Part shown: piece after piece, positions 56,078 through 64,000 of the stretch
Layout of the letters: each line of letters begins with the position of its first letter
Numbering within the stretch: the stretch's first letter is position 1
From: Pseudomonas fluorescens
GTDB lineage: Bacteria > Pseudomonadota > Gammaproteobacteria > Pseudomonadales > Pseudomonadaceae
Assembly (NCBI RefSeq): GCF_005938625.1
Contig: NZ_VCNJ01000008.1
Coordinates: 293,996-357,995 of the forward strand
DNA length: 64,000 bases
Direction: 5' to 3'
Position numbers and translations under genes: made by a program
Notes under the pieces: generated by a model
Databases searched by the model: none
What the model was told of the DNA's origin: nothing
What the model saw: only the letters and a program-made list of their open reading frames with translations

Positions 56078-56611
56078 CTACTTCTTCTTGGCTTCTTTAC
56101 GACGGACGACTTCGTCCGCGTAGCGCACACCTTTGCCTTTGTACGGCTCTGGTGGACGGAAGTCGCGGATCTCAGCGGCCACTTGACCTACCAGCTGCTT
56201 GTCGATGCCCTTGATCAGGATATCGGTCTGGCTAGGAGTCTCAGCGGTGATGCCTTCCGGCAGTTCGTAATCCACTGGGTGCGAGAAGCCAAGGGCCAGG
56301 TTCAGAACCGTGCCTTTTGCTTGCGCCTTGTAACCAACACCGACCAGCTGGAGCTTGCGCTCGAAGCCTTGGCTTACGCCTTGGACCATGTTGTTTACCA
56401 ACGCACGCGTGGTACCGGCCATTGCGCGAGTTTGTTGATCGCCATTGCGAGCAGCGAAACGCAGCTCACCAGCCTCTTCAACGATCTCAACGGACGAATG
56501 GATGTTCAGTTCAAGAGTACCCTTGGCACCCTTCACCGAAAGCTGTTGGCCTGCGAATTTTACTTCGACACCGGCTGGCAGCTTAACGGGGTTCTTAGCG
56601 ACGCGAGACAT
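56078..56611 (-). CDS. rplF: 50S ribosomal protein L6
   Basis: The 177-residue protein starts [20 protein letters not shown] and has the two L6 repeats, with [20 protein letters not shown] and the conserved [20 protein letters not shown] end. It lies near the factor-binding site and follows rpsH. Confidence 0.98.
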   Translation of the reverse strand: MSRVAKNPVKLPAGVEVKFAGQQLSVKGAKGTLELNIHSSVEIVEEAGELRFAARNGDQQTRAMAGTTRALVNNMVQGVSQGFERKLQLVGVGYKAQAKGTVLNLALGFSHPVDYELPEGITAETPSQTDILIKGIDKQLVGQVAAEIRDFRPPEPYKGKGVRYADEVVRRKEAKKK

Positions 56612-56623
56612 GCTTATCCCCCC

Positions 56624-57016
56624 TTAGAACACAGTGCAAAGAACTTCGCCGCCGACACCGGCAGCGCGCGCAGCACGATCCGTCATCACACCTTTGTTGG
56701 TGGAGACGATAGACACGCCAAGACCGCCACGAACTTTCGGCAGATCTTCAACGGACTTGTACTGACGCAGGCCTGGACGACTAACGCGCTTCACTTCTTC
56801 GATAACCGGACGGCCTTCGAAGTACTTCAGCTCGATGGACAACGACGGCTTAGCGTCGGTGGTGATCTGAAAATCCGCGATGTAACCTTCGTCCTTCAGG
56901 ACTTTTGCTACAGCCGCCTTCAACGTGGAAGATGGCATGCTTACGACAGACTTTTCAGCCATCTGGGCATTACGGATTCGAGTTAGCATGTCCGCTAACG
57001 GGTCCTGCATACTCAT
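56624..57016 (-). CDS. rpsH: 30S ribosomal protein S8
   Basis: The 130-residue protein binds central 16S rRNA; in E. coli it also represses the spc operon. It starts [20 protein letters not shown] and ends with [20 protein letters not shown] and a GGEVLCTVF tail. A GGAG lies before the ATG at 57016. It lies after a 209-base gap from rpsN that holds a promoter-like site. Confidence 0.97.
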   Translation of the reverse strand: MSMQDPLADMLTRIRNAQMAEKSVVSMPSSTLKAAVAKVLKDEGYIADFQITTDAKPSLSIELKYFEGRPVIEEVKRVSRPGLRQYKSVEDLPKVRGGLGVSIVSTNKGVMTDRAARAAGVGGEVLCTVF

Positions 57017-57114
57017 GGGCTAGACGCTCCTAATACAGAAAAATTAGCCTTGCGGCTACTACTTGTCGCCGAGAACTTCCGGGCATGAAAAACACGGGCT
57101 CAGGCGAGCCGGTC

Positions 57115-57165
57115 ATTCTAGACACACCCCAGAAATGAATCAAGCCCCAAAAGGGGCTTGATTCA
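57115..57165 (-). promoter_or_regulatory. hairpin and promoter-like site between rpsN and rpsH
   Basis: On the minus strand a 13-bp perfect stem (57136-57148 with 57153-57165, loop of four A/T) is followed by a promoter-like site. TTGATT (57138-57143) lies inside the stem's downstream arm and TAGAAT (57115-57120) follows 17 bases later. It resembles the S10 promoter at 63885-63913, with 22 of 29 positions alike, including TCTGGGG. The gap 57017-57225 holds no gene. Confidence 0.68.
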
Positions 57166-57225
57166 GATTCAAGGCCACCGATGGTCAGGTTCTTGTGAAC
57201 CCGAACATCGAGACTTTGACAGCAA

Positions 57226-57531
57226 TTACCAGCTGGCTTTAACCAGACCTGGTACGTCACCACGCATTGCAGCTTCACGCAGCTTGTTACGGCCAAGGCC
57301 GAACTTGCGGTAAACGCCGTGCGGACGACCAGTCAGGCGGCAACGGTTACGCATGCGCGAAGCGCTTGCGTCACGTGGTTGCTTCTGCAGAGCTACGGTA
57401 GCTTCCCAACGCGCTTCTGGACTTGCGTTCAGATCAACGATGATAGCTTTCAGCGCTGCACGCTTGGTGGCGTACTTGGCAACGGTGAGCTGACGCTTCA
57501 GCTCACGGTTTTTCATGCTCTTCTTGGCCAT
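57226..57531 (-). CDS. rpsN: 30S ribosomal protein S14 (C- type)
   Basis: The 101-residue protein starts [20 protein letters not shown] and contains [20 protein letters not shown], the C- type without the zinc CxxC pair. It binds the 30S head. The ATG at 57531 is the family N-terminus; the frame extends upstream without homology. It is the last gene before the unusual gap preceding rpsH. Confidence 0.97.
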
Positions 57532-57544
57532 TTTCCTACTCCAA

Positions 57545-58084
57545 TCAGTTGCGGAACGGGAATTTGAAAGCACGCAGCAGAGCGCGGCCTTCATCATCGT
57601 TCTTGGCAGTGGTGGTCAGGGTAATGTCCAGACCGCGGAGAGCATCGATCTTGTCGTAGTCGATTTCCGGGAAAATGATCTGCTCTTTCACGCCCATGCT
57701 GTAGTTGCCACGACCATCGAAGGACTTGGCATTCAGGCCGCGGAAGTCGCGAACCCGAGGCAGGGAGATCGACAGCAGACGATCCAGGAACTCATACATA
57801 CGCTCACGGCGCAGAGTCACTTTGACGCCGATCGGCCATCCTTCACGGACTTTGAAGCCAGCGATGGATTTACGAGCGTAGGTCACAACGACTTTTTGGC
57901 CGGTGATCTTTTCCAGGTCAGCAACAGCATGCTCGATGACTTTTTTGTCACCAACAGCTTCGCCCAGACCCATGTTCAGGGTGATCTTTGTAACGCGTGG
58001 AACTTCCATCACGTTCGAAAGCTTAAGTTCTTCCTTAAGCTTCGGTGCGATTTCCTTCCAGTAAATCTCTTTTAGTCGTGCCAT
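57545..58084 (-). CDS. rplE: 50S ribosomal protein L5
   Basis: The 179-residue protein binds 5S rRNA and contacts P-site tRNA. It starts [20 protein letters not shown] and contains [20 protein letters not shown] and [20 protein letters not shown]. It follows rplX. Confidence 0.98.
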
Positions 58085-58104
58085 GGTCTTCTACCTAGCA
58101 GTGT

Positions 58105-58419
58105 TCAAGCATCAACCGCTTTTTGGGTCGACTTGAAGACACGAATTTTCTTGCCGTCTTCTACTTTGAAACCAACGCGGTCAGCCTTGTTGGTTTCGCC
58201 GTTGAAAATGGCGACGTTAGAAGCGTCCAGTGGAGCTTCTTTTTCGACGATACCGCCTTGCACGCCCGACATCGGGTTAGGCTTGGTATGACGCTTGACC
58301 AGGTTCAGACCGCTAATAACCAGACGGTTATTAGCAAGAACCTTAAGCACCTTACCGCGCTTACCTTTGTCTTTGCCGGCGATCACGATGATCTCGTCGT
58401 CACGACGAATCTTTTGCAT
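58105..58419 (-). CDS. rplX: 50S ribosomal protein L24
   Basis: The 104-residue protein carries the KOW-like domain ([40 protein letters not shown]) and initiates 50S assembly. It follows rplN after 11 bases. Confidence 0.98.
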   Translation of the reverse strand: MQKIRRDDEIIVIAGKDKGKRGKVLKVLANNRLVISGLNLVKRHTKPNPMSGVQGGIVEKEAPLDASNVAIFNGETNKADRVGFKVEDGKKIRVFKSTQKAVDA

Positions 58420-58430
58420 GTCGGATCTCC

Positions 58431-58799
58431 TTACAGCACTTCTGGGGCGAGCGAGACGATCTTCATGAACTTCTCAGTACGAAGTTCACGGGTCACTGGC
58501 CCAAAGATACGGGTGCCGATCGGCTCTTGCTTGTTGTTCAGAAGAACAGCAGCGTTGCCATCAAAGCGGATAATGGAGCCATCAGCACGACGTACGCCGT
58601 GACGAGTGCGGACTACAACAGCAGTCATCACTTGGCCTTTTTTCACTTTACCGCGAGGAATTGCTTCCTTCACGGTAACTTTGATGATGTCACCGATACC
58701 AGCGTAACGACGATGGGAGCCACCCAGCACCTTGATGCACATAACACGGCGAGCGCCGCTGTTATCGGCCACATCGAGCATGGATTGAGTCTGAATCAT
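58431..58799 (-). CDS. rplN: 50S ribosomal protein L14
   Basis: The 122-residue protein starts [20 protein letters not shown] and has the [20 protein letters not shown] and [19 protein letters not shown] segments. It forms intersubunit bridges with 16S rRNA and starts the spc group after rpsQ. Confidence 0.98.
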   Translation of the reverse strand: MIQTQSMLDVADNSGARRVMCIKVLGGSHRRYAGIGDIIKVTVKEAIPRGKVKKGQVMTAVVVRTRHGVRRADGSIIRFDGNAAVLLNNKQEPIGTRIFGPVTRELRTEKFMKIVSLAPEVL

Positions 58800-58822
58800 A
58801 TAATTTCTCCGACCCCTAGTCC

Positions 58823-59089
58823 TTAGACTTCCACAGCGCGTTCGAGAACATCAACCAGCGCCCAAGACTTGGTCTTGGCCATAGGACGAGTTTCACGAAT
58901 AGTGACTTTGTCGCCGATGTGGCACTGGTTGGTTTCGTCGTGCGCGTGCAGCTTAGTCGAACGCTTAACGTATTTACCGTAGATCGGGTGCTTTACGCGA
59001 CGCTCGATCAGTACGGTGATGGTTTTGTCCATCTTGTCGCTGACAACACGGCCAGTCAGCGTACGGACAGTTTTTTCGGCTTCAGCCAT
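58823..59089 (-). CDS. rpsQ: 30S ribosomal protein S17
   Basis: The 88-residue OB-fold protein has [20 protein letters not shown] and [20 protein letters not shown]. The ATG at 59089 ([11 protein letters not shown]) is chosen; an ATG two codons earlier overlaps the rpmC stop. It is the last gene of the S10 group. Confidence 0.96.
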   Translation of the reverse strand: MAEAEKTVRTLTGRVVSDKMDKTITVLIERRVKHPIYGKYVKRSTKLHAHDETNQCHIGDKVTIRETRPMAKTKSWALVDVLERAVEV

Positions 59090-59091
59090 GA

Positions 59092-59283
59092 TCACTTACC
59101 TGCCTGCTGGTTGAGCACAGTCTTCACGCGAGCGATGTCACGCTTAACTTGCGAGAGCAGATGAGACTGCCCCAACTGGCCAGTTGCTTTCTGCATACGC
59201 AGATTGAACTGGTCGCGCAGCAAGCCGAGCAGTTGCTCGTTCAGCTGCTGTGCGGATTTTTCACGAAGTTCATTCGCTTTCAT
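59092..59283 (-). CDS. rpmC: 50S ribosomal protein L29
   Basis: The 63-residue helical protein starts [20 protein letters not shown] and has [20 protein letters not shown]. It sits at the tunnel exit beside trigger factor. The start at 59283 overlaps the rplP stop (ATGA-like overlap). Confidence 0.96.
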
Positions 59284-59696
59284 CACATCACCGTCCGTTT
59301 AACAAAGGCGGTGGCGAGCGGCAGCTTTGCAGCAGCCAGGGCAAAAGCCTCACGCGCCAGCTCTTCAGAAACACCCTCGATTTCATACAGGACTTTGCCT
59401 GGCTGAATCTGGGCAACCCAGTACTCCACACTACCCTTACCTTTACCCATACGAACTTCGAGGGGCTTTTTGGAAATAGGCTTGTCCGGGAATACACGGA
59501 TCCAGATCTTGCCGCCACGTTTAACGTGACGGGTCAGAGCACGACGCGCTGACTCGATCTGACGAGCGGTGAGACGACCACGAGCTACAGACTTCAGCGC
59601 GAACTCGCCGAAGCTGACTTTGCTACCGCGCTGAGCCAGACCACGGTTGTGGCCTGTCATCTGCTTGCGGAACTTCGTACGCTTAGGTTGCAACAT
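59283..59696 (-). CDS. rplP: 50S ribosomal protein L16
   Basis: The 137-residue protein starts [20 protein letters not shown] and has the [20 protein letters not shown] segment near the tRNA A-site. It ends within the rpmC start and follows rpsC. Confidence 0.98.
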
Positions 59697-59708
59697 TTGG
59701 CGTACCCC

Positions 59709-60395
59709 TTACTTAGCAGCTTTTTTACGAGGCGCTGGTGCTTGTGGTTTCAGCTCTTCTTGGCGACCACCAATTACTTCGCCTTTGAAGATCCAAACCT
59801 TTACACCGATCACACCGTAAGTGGTGTGAGCTTCGTAGTTGGCATAGTCGATGTCGGCACGCAGGGTGTGCAATGGCACACGACCTTCGCGATACCATTC
59901 AGTACGTGCGATTTCAGCACCGCCGAGACGACCGCTCACTTGGATTTTGATGCCCTTGGCACCAATGCGCATGGCGTTCTGAACTGCGCGCTTCATAGCG
60001 CGACGGAACATTACACGACGCTCCAGCTGCTGAGCTACGCTCTGCGCAACCAGCATACCGTCGAGCTCCGGCTTGCGGATCTCTTCGATATTGATGTGCA
60101 CAGGCACACCCATTTGCTTGGTCAGGTCCTGACGCAGTTTCTCAACATCTTCACCTTTCTTCCCGATAACGATACCTGGACGAGCGGTGTGGATGGTGAT
60201 ACGTGCAGTTTGGGCCGGACGATGGATATCGATACGGCTTACGGACGCGCTTTTTAGTTTGTCTTGGAGATACTCACGCACTTTCAGATCTGCGAACAAG
60301 TAGTCCGCATAAGTCCGACCGTCTGCGTACCAGACGGAGGTGTGCTCCTTGACGATTCCCAGGCGAATGCCAATGGGATGTACTTTCTGACCCAT
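59709..60395 (-). CDS. rpsC: 30S ribosomal protein S3
   Basis: The 228-residue protein starts [20 protein letters not shown] and has the KH-domain loop [18 protein letters not shown] and a basic C-terminal tail ([17 protein letters not shown]). It binds 16S rRNA at the mRNA entry site. The frame runs farther upstream, but the family N-terminus is here. Confidence 0.98.
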
Positions 60396-60408
60396 CTCTT
60401 CGACTCCG

Positions 60409-60741
60409 TTACTTGTCAGCAACCTTGACAGTGATATGGCAAGACCGCTTGACGATGCGATCAGCACGGCCTTTGGCACGTGGCATGATGCGCTTCAGCG
60501 AACGCCCTTCGTTGACGAAAACGGTGCTGACCTTCAGGTCATCAACGTCTGCGCCTTCGTTATGCTCGGCGTTGGCTACGGCCGACTCCAGCACTTTTTT
60601 CATGATCTCGGCGGCTTTCTTACTGCTGAAAGCCAACAAGTTGAGCGCTTCGCCCACCTTCTTCCCGCGGATCTGGTCGGCGACCAAGCGGGCTTTCTGG
60701 GCGGAGATTCGAGCGCCCGACAACTTAGCGGCTACTTCCAT
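60409..60741 (-). CDS. rplV: 50S ribosomal protein L22
   Basis: The 110-residue protein starts [20 protein letters not shown] and has [20 protein letters not shown] and the [20 protein letters not shown] tunnel hook. Macrolides bind near this loop. It follows rpsS. Confidence 0.98.
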
Positions 60742-60752
60742 TTCCTAACCCC

Positions 60753-61028
60753 TTAACGCTTGGCTTTCTTGTCAGCCACGTGCCCGCGATAGTTGCGGGT
60801 ACCGGCGAACTCGCCCAGTTTGTGGCCGACCATGTCTTCGTTAACGAGAACTGGGACGTGCTGACGACCGTTGTGTACTGCGATGGTCAGACCGACCATT
60901 TGTGGCAGGATCATCGAACGACGCGACCAAGTCTTAATTGGTTTGCGATCGTTCTTTTCCGCCGCCACTTCGATCTTCTTCAGTAGGTGAAGATCAATAA
61001 AAGGACCTTTTTTCAGAGAACGTGGCAC
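60753..61028 (-). CDS. rpsS: 30S ribosomal protein S19
   Basis: The 91-residue protein starts [20 protein letters not shown] and has [20 protein letters not shown] and [20 protein letters not shown]. It lies in the 30S head near the A-site and is paired with S13. Confidence 0.98.
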   Translation of the reverse strand: MPRSLKKGPFIDLHLLKKIEVAAEKNDRKPIKTWSRRSMILPQMVGLTIAVHNGRQHVPVLVNEDMVGHKLGEFAGTRNYRGHVADKKAKR

Positions 61029-61044
61029 TGTCGTATCCCTCTAT

Positions 61045-61869
61045 TTACTTGCGACGACGGACGATCATTTTGTCGGTACGCTTATTACCACGAGTCTTCG
61101 CGCCCTTAGTCGGGAAGCCCCATGGCGATACCGGATGACGACCACCAGAGGTACGACCTTCACCACCACCATGTGGGTGGTCAACCGGGTTCATGGCAAC
61201 ACCACGAACGGTTGGGCGAACGCCACGCCAGCGCTTGGCACCAGCTTTACCCAGCGAACGCAGGCTGTGCTCGGAGTTCGAGACTTCGCCCAGGGTCGCA
61301 CGGCATTCAGCCAGGACTTTACGCATTTCACCGGAACGCAGACGCAGGGTAACGTAAACGCCTTCACGAGCGATCAGCTGAGCCGAAGCACCAGCGGAAC
61401 GAGCGATCTGTGCGCCTTTACCTGGCTTCAGTTCGATGCCGTGTACGGTAGAACCGACTGGAATGTTGCGCAGTTGCAGAGCGTTGCCTGGCTTGATTGG
61501 AGCCAGAGCACCTGCGATCAGCTGGTCGCCAGCACTCACGCCTTTAGGGGCGATGATGTAGCGGCGCTCGCCGTCTGCGTAGCAGAGCAGTGCGATGTGA
61601 GCAGTACGGTTTGGATCGTATTCGATACGCTCGACAGTGGCGACGATGCCATCTTTGTCGTTGCGACGGAAATCGACCATACGATAATGCTGCTTATGAC
61701 CACCACCGATGTGACGCGTGGTAATACGGCCATTGTTGTTACGACCACCAGTCTTCGATTTTTTCTCGAGCAGCGGTGCGTGAGGAGCGCCTTTATGCAG
61801 CTCCTGGTTGACCACCTTGACCACAAAACGGCGGCCAGGGGAAGTCGGTTTGCATTTAACGATTGCCAT
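61045..61869 (-). CDS. rplB: 50S ribosomal protein L2
   Basis: The 274-residue protein starts [20 protein letters not shown] and has the conserved [20 protein letters not shown] end with His in the peptidyl-transferase region and [20 protein letters not shown]. It contacts domain IV of 23S rRNA. Confidence 0.98.
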   Translation of the reverse strand: MAIVKCKPTSPGRRFVVKVVNQELHKGAPHAPLLEKKSKTGGRNNNGRITTRHIGGGHKQHYRMVDFRRNDKDGIVATVERIEYDPNRTAHIALLCYADGERRYIIAPKGVSAGDQLIAGALAPIKPGNALQLRNIPVGSTVHGIELKPGKGAQIARSAGASAQLIAREGVYVTLRLRSGEMRKVLAECRATLGEVSNSEHSLRSLGKAGAKRWRGVRPTVRGVAMNPVDHPHGGGEGRTSGGRHPVSPWGFPTKGAKTRGNKRTDKMIVRRRK

Positions 61870-61883
61870 GATGCACCCCTTCC

Positions 61884-62183
61884 TTACTCAGCACTGCTGC
61901 TGAAATCGAGATCTTGGCCTGGCTGAAGGGAGATAACTGCCTTCTTCCAGTCATTACGCTTGCCCAGACCGCGAGCAGTGCGCTTGCTCTTACCCAGAAC
62001 ATTCAGGGTAGTGACGCGCTCTACTTTCACGCTGAACAGGCTTTCGACGGCCTTCTTGATTTCCAGCTTGGTTGCGTCAGTAGCAACCTTGAAAACGAAC
62101 TGGCCTTTCTTGTCTGCCAGAACCGTAGCCTTCTCGGAAACGTGCGGGCCAAGCAGAACTTTAAATACGCGTTCCTGGTTCAT
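61884..62183 (-). CDS. rplW: 50S ribosomal protein L23
   Basis: The 99-residue protein starts [20 protein letters not shown] and has the [19 protein letters not shown] helix and [20 protein letters not shown]. It forms the SRP and trigger-factor dock at the tunnel exit. The start overlaps the rplD stop by four bases. Confidence 0.98.
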
Positions 62184-62782
62184 CCCAGCAGCTCCTCGAA
62201 TTTCTTCACGGCCGACACGGTGATCAACACCTTGTCGTATGCGATCAGACTAACTGGATCGGAACCTTGAACGTCACGTACATCTACGTGCGGCAGGTTA
62301 CGAGCAGCCAGGTACAGGTTCTGATCAACAGCGTCCGACACGATCAAAACATCGGTCAGGCTCATGTTGTTCAGCTTGCCCAGCAGATCTTTGGTTTTCG
62401 GAGTTTCAACAGCGAAATCCTGAACCACGACCAGACGATCAGTACGCACCAGCTCAGCAAGGATGGAACGCATTGCTGCGCGATACATCTTCTTGTTCAG
62501 CTTCTGGGAGTGATCCTGTGGACGCGCTGCAAAAGTGGTACCGCCGCCACGCCAGATTGGGCTACGGATAGTACCGGCACGAGCACGGCCAGTACCTTTC
62601 TGACGCCATGGGCGCTTACCGCCACCACGAACGTCGGAACGGGTCTTCTGCTGCTTGGTACCTTGACGGCCGCCAGCCATGTAGGCCACGACTGCTTGGT
62701 GAACCAGCGTCTCGTTGAATTCGCCGCCAAATGTCAGTTCGGAAACTTCGATCGCTTGAGCGTCATTTACATTTAATTGCAT
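62180..62782 (-). CDS. rplD: 50S ribosomal protein L4
   Basis: The 200-residue protein has the tunnel loop ([40 protein letters not shown]) and the globular end with [24 protein letters not shown] text. In E. coli it represses the S10 operon by binding its leader. It follows rplC by 12 bases. Confidence 0.98.
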
Positions 62783-62794
62783 GTCAGCTTCCCC

Positions 62795-63430
62795 TTAACC
62801 GCGAGCCTTGGCTGCTGGACGTACAACCAGGTTGCCGCCAGTAGCGCCAGGAACAGCACCCTTGACCAACAACAGATTGCGTTCAGCGTCCACGCGCACT
62901 ACTTCCAGGGACTGCACGGTCACGCGCTCAGCGCCCATATGACCGGACATTTTTTTGCCCTTGAATACACGACCAGGAGTCTGGCACTGGCCGATAGAGC
63001 CTGGGACGCGGTGGGATACGGAGTTACCGTGGGTGTTATCTTGCCCGCGGAAATTCCAACGCTTGATCGTACCCTGGAAGCCTTTACCCTTGGACTGACC
63101 GGTTACATCAACCAGTTGACCAGCGGCGAAGATTTCAGCGTTGATCAGATCGCCAGCCTGGTACTCGCCTTCTTCAAGACGGAATTCCATGGTGGTGCGA
63201 CCAGCGGCAACGTTCGCCTTAGCGAAGTGGCCAGCCTGAGCTGCTGTTACACGCGAAGCACGACGCTCGCCGACAGTGACTTGCACTGCACGATAGCCAT
63301 CGGTCTCTTCAGTTTTGAACTGGGTGACGCGATTCGGCTCGATCTCAATGACCGTGACCGGAATGGAGACACCTTCTTCGGTGAAAATACGGGTCATACC
63401 GCATTTACGACCGACTACACCAATAGTCAT
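62795..63430 (-). CDS. rplC: 50S ribosomal protein L3
   Basis: The 211-residue protein starts [20 protein letters not shown] and has [20 protein letters not shown] and [20 protein letters not shown] with the conserved loop toward the peptidyl-transferase centre. The ATG at 63430 is the family start; the frame runs farther upstream. Confidence 0.98.
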   Translation of the reverse strand: MTIGVVGRKCGMTRIFTEEGVSIPVTVIEIEPNRVTQFKTEETDGYRAVQVTVGERRASRVTAAQAGHFAKANVAAGRTTMEFRLEEGEYQAGDLINAEIFAAGQLVDVTGQSKGKGFQGTIKRWNFRGQDNTHGNSVSHRVPGSIGQCQTPGRVFKGKKMSGHMGAERVTVQSLEVVRVDAERNLLLVKGAVPGATGGNLVVRPAAKARG

Positions 63431-63510
63431 GTTGTAAACCTCATGAGTGTACGGGGCTTTCACCCGCTATGGCCGCCCATTTCAGAGCGTTACACGACTA
63501 AGACCGAGTC

Positions 63511-63822
63511 TTAGCCGAGGCTGATCTGCACTTCCACACCGGCCGCAAGATCAAGCTTCATAAGAGCATCAACGGTTTTATCCGTTGGCTGGACGATGTC
63601 CAGAACGCGCTTATGAGTGCGGATTTCGTACTGGTCGCGCGCGTCTTTGTTGACGTGCGGAGAAACCAGAACGGTGAACCGCTCTTTACGGGTAGGCAGT
63701 GGAATTGGACCACGCACTTGAGCACCAGTACGTTTCGCGGTTTCCACGATTTCCTGGGTTGATTGGTCGATCAGGCGATGGTCGAAAGCCTTCAACCTGA
63801 TACGGATTTGCTGATTTTGCAT
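63511..63822 (-). CDS. rpsJ: 30S ribosomal protein S10 (NusE)
   Basis: The 103-residue protein starts [20 protein letters not shown] and has [20 protein letters not shown] and [20 protein letters not shown]. It works in the 30S subunit and as NusE with NusB in antitermination; nusB is at 7730-8230. It is the first gene of the S10 operon. Confidence 0.98.
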
Positions 63823-63884
63823 TGGATTTCAGACTCCGGCTGCTATTCCCACCGAGCGCAATACGCCCGTTAAAAGGAGGCGCA

Positions 63885-63913
63885 ATTCTATAGACGCCCC
63901 AGATAGGTGTCAA
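63885..63913 (-). promoter_or_regulatory. rpsJ: S10 operon promoter
   Basis: On the minus strand, TTGACA (63908-63913) and TAGAAT (63885-63890) lie 17 bases apart, near-perfect sigma-70 boxes. The start should be near 63878, giving a leader of about 56 bases before rpsJ. That is much shorter than the L4-regulated S10 leader of E. coli. It lies seven bases after the hairpin at 63921-63949. Confidence 0.82.
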
Positions 63914-63920
63914 CCCAATA

Positions 63921-63949
63921 AAAAAGCCCCCGCTGAGCGGGGGCTTTTT
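63921..63949 (-). terminator. terminator between tuf and rpsJ
   Basis: GCCCCCGC and GCGGGGGC form an 8-bp stem around a 3-base loop, flanked by A and T runs. It ends the tuf transcript and lies just before the S10 promoter. Confidence 0.92.
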
Positions 63950-63979
63950 CAAAGCATCAAGCAAACTCTAAAAAGAGAA

Positions 63980-64000
63980 TTACTCGATGATTTTGGCTAC
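63980..64000 (-). CDS. tuf: elongation factor Tu, C-terminal end
   Basis: Only the last six codons and the stop are inside the window, reading VAKIIE. This is the usual Pseudomonas EF-Tu C-terminus, and tuf commonly lies immediately upstream of rpsJ. EF-Tu delivers aminoacyl-tRNA to the ribosome. The call rests on those six residues and on synteny, and the rest of the gene lies beyond the right edge. Confidence 0.85.
   Translation of the reverse strand, partial: VAKIIE

Overview
This window looks like chromosomal DNA from a Pseudomonas of the P. fluorescens group. The protein sequences are Pseudomonas-like throughout, GC is high, and short REP palindromes fill many gaps between genes. From memory, the gene orders dxs / ribA / pgpA-thiL-nusB-ribH-ribBA-ribE-ribD-nrdR / zinc-responsive MacB-like operon / oprG, and ssb-MFS-uvrA-ferritin-katA-rplQ-rpoA, are Pseudomonas blocks. 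I saw no rRNA or tRNA genes, CRISPR array, prophage or transposase.

Left block (1-21.5 kb). The window opens inside dxs, followed by a BtuB-type TonB receptor. A long leftward series then carries nrdR, ribD, ribE, ribBA, ribH, nusB, thiL, pgpA, a periplasmic binding protein, stand-alone ribA, a small membrane protein and a BtuF-like cobalamin-binding protein. These serve riboflavin, thiamine, B12 uptake, phospholipid and ribonucleotide-reductase control. Rightward genes follow: a YbaY-like lipoprotein, a protein-lysine methyltransferase-like enzyme, a thioredoxin-TPR protein, and a four-gene zinc-responsive operon behind a Zur-like palindrome. OprG and two sugar-nucleotide enzymes close the block.

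Middle block (21.8-42.5 kb). It holds a 1428-residue Lhr-type helicase, a large mechanosensitive channel, a DUF72 gene joined to a ybhP-clsB-ybhN operon, a hydrolase/DUF3182 pair, and a divergent GlxA-type regulator and cysteine hydrolase. A six-gene cassette matching E. coli yjfIJKLMC follows: DUF2170, PspA-like, DUF2491, DUF350, DUF1190 and a glutathionylspermidine-synthase-like ATP-grasp enzyme. It sits behind a promoter flanked by two identical 12-bp palindromes. I consider this the least understood system in the window. A lone acyltransferase closes the block.

Right block (42.7-64 kb). ssb, a YajR-like MFS transporter, uvrA, a heme-less FtnA-type ferritin and katA form a DNA-protection and oxidative-stress neighbourhood. 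The leftward alpha, spc and S10 ribosomal protein operons fill the rest, from rplQ back to rpsJ, with the last codons of tuf at the right edge. Three promoter-like sequences in the ribosomal cluster (before rpsJ, rpsH and rpsM) each lie directly behind a hairpin.

REP elements of at least three sequence families sit in gaps and inside two operons, and one supplies the stop codon of a gene.
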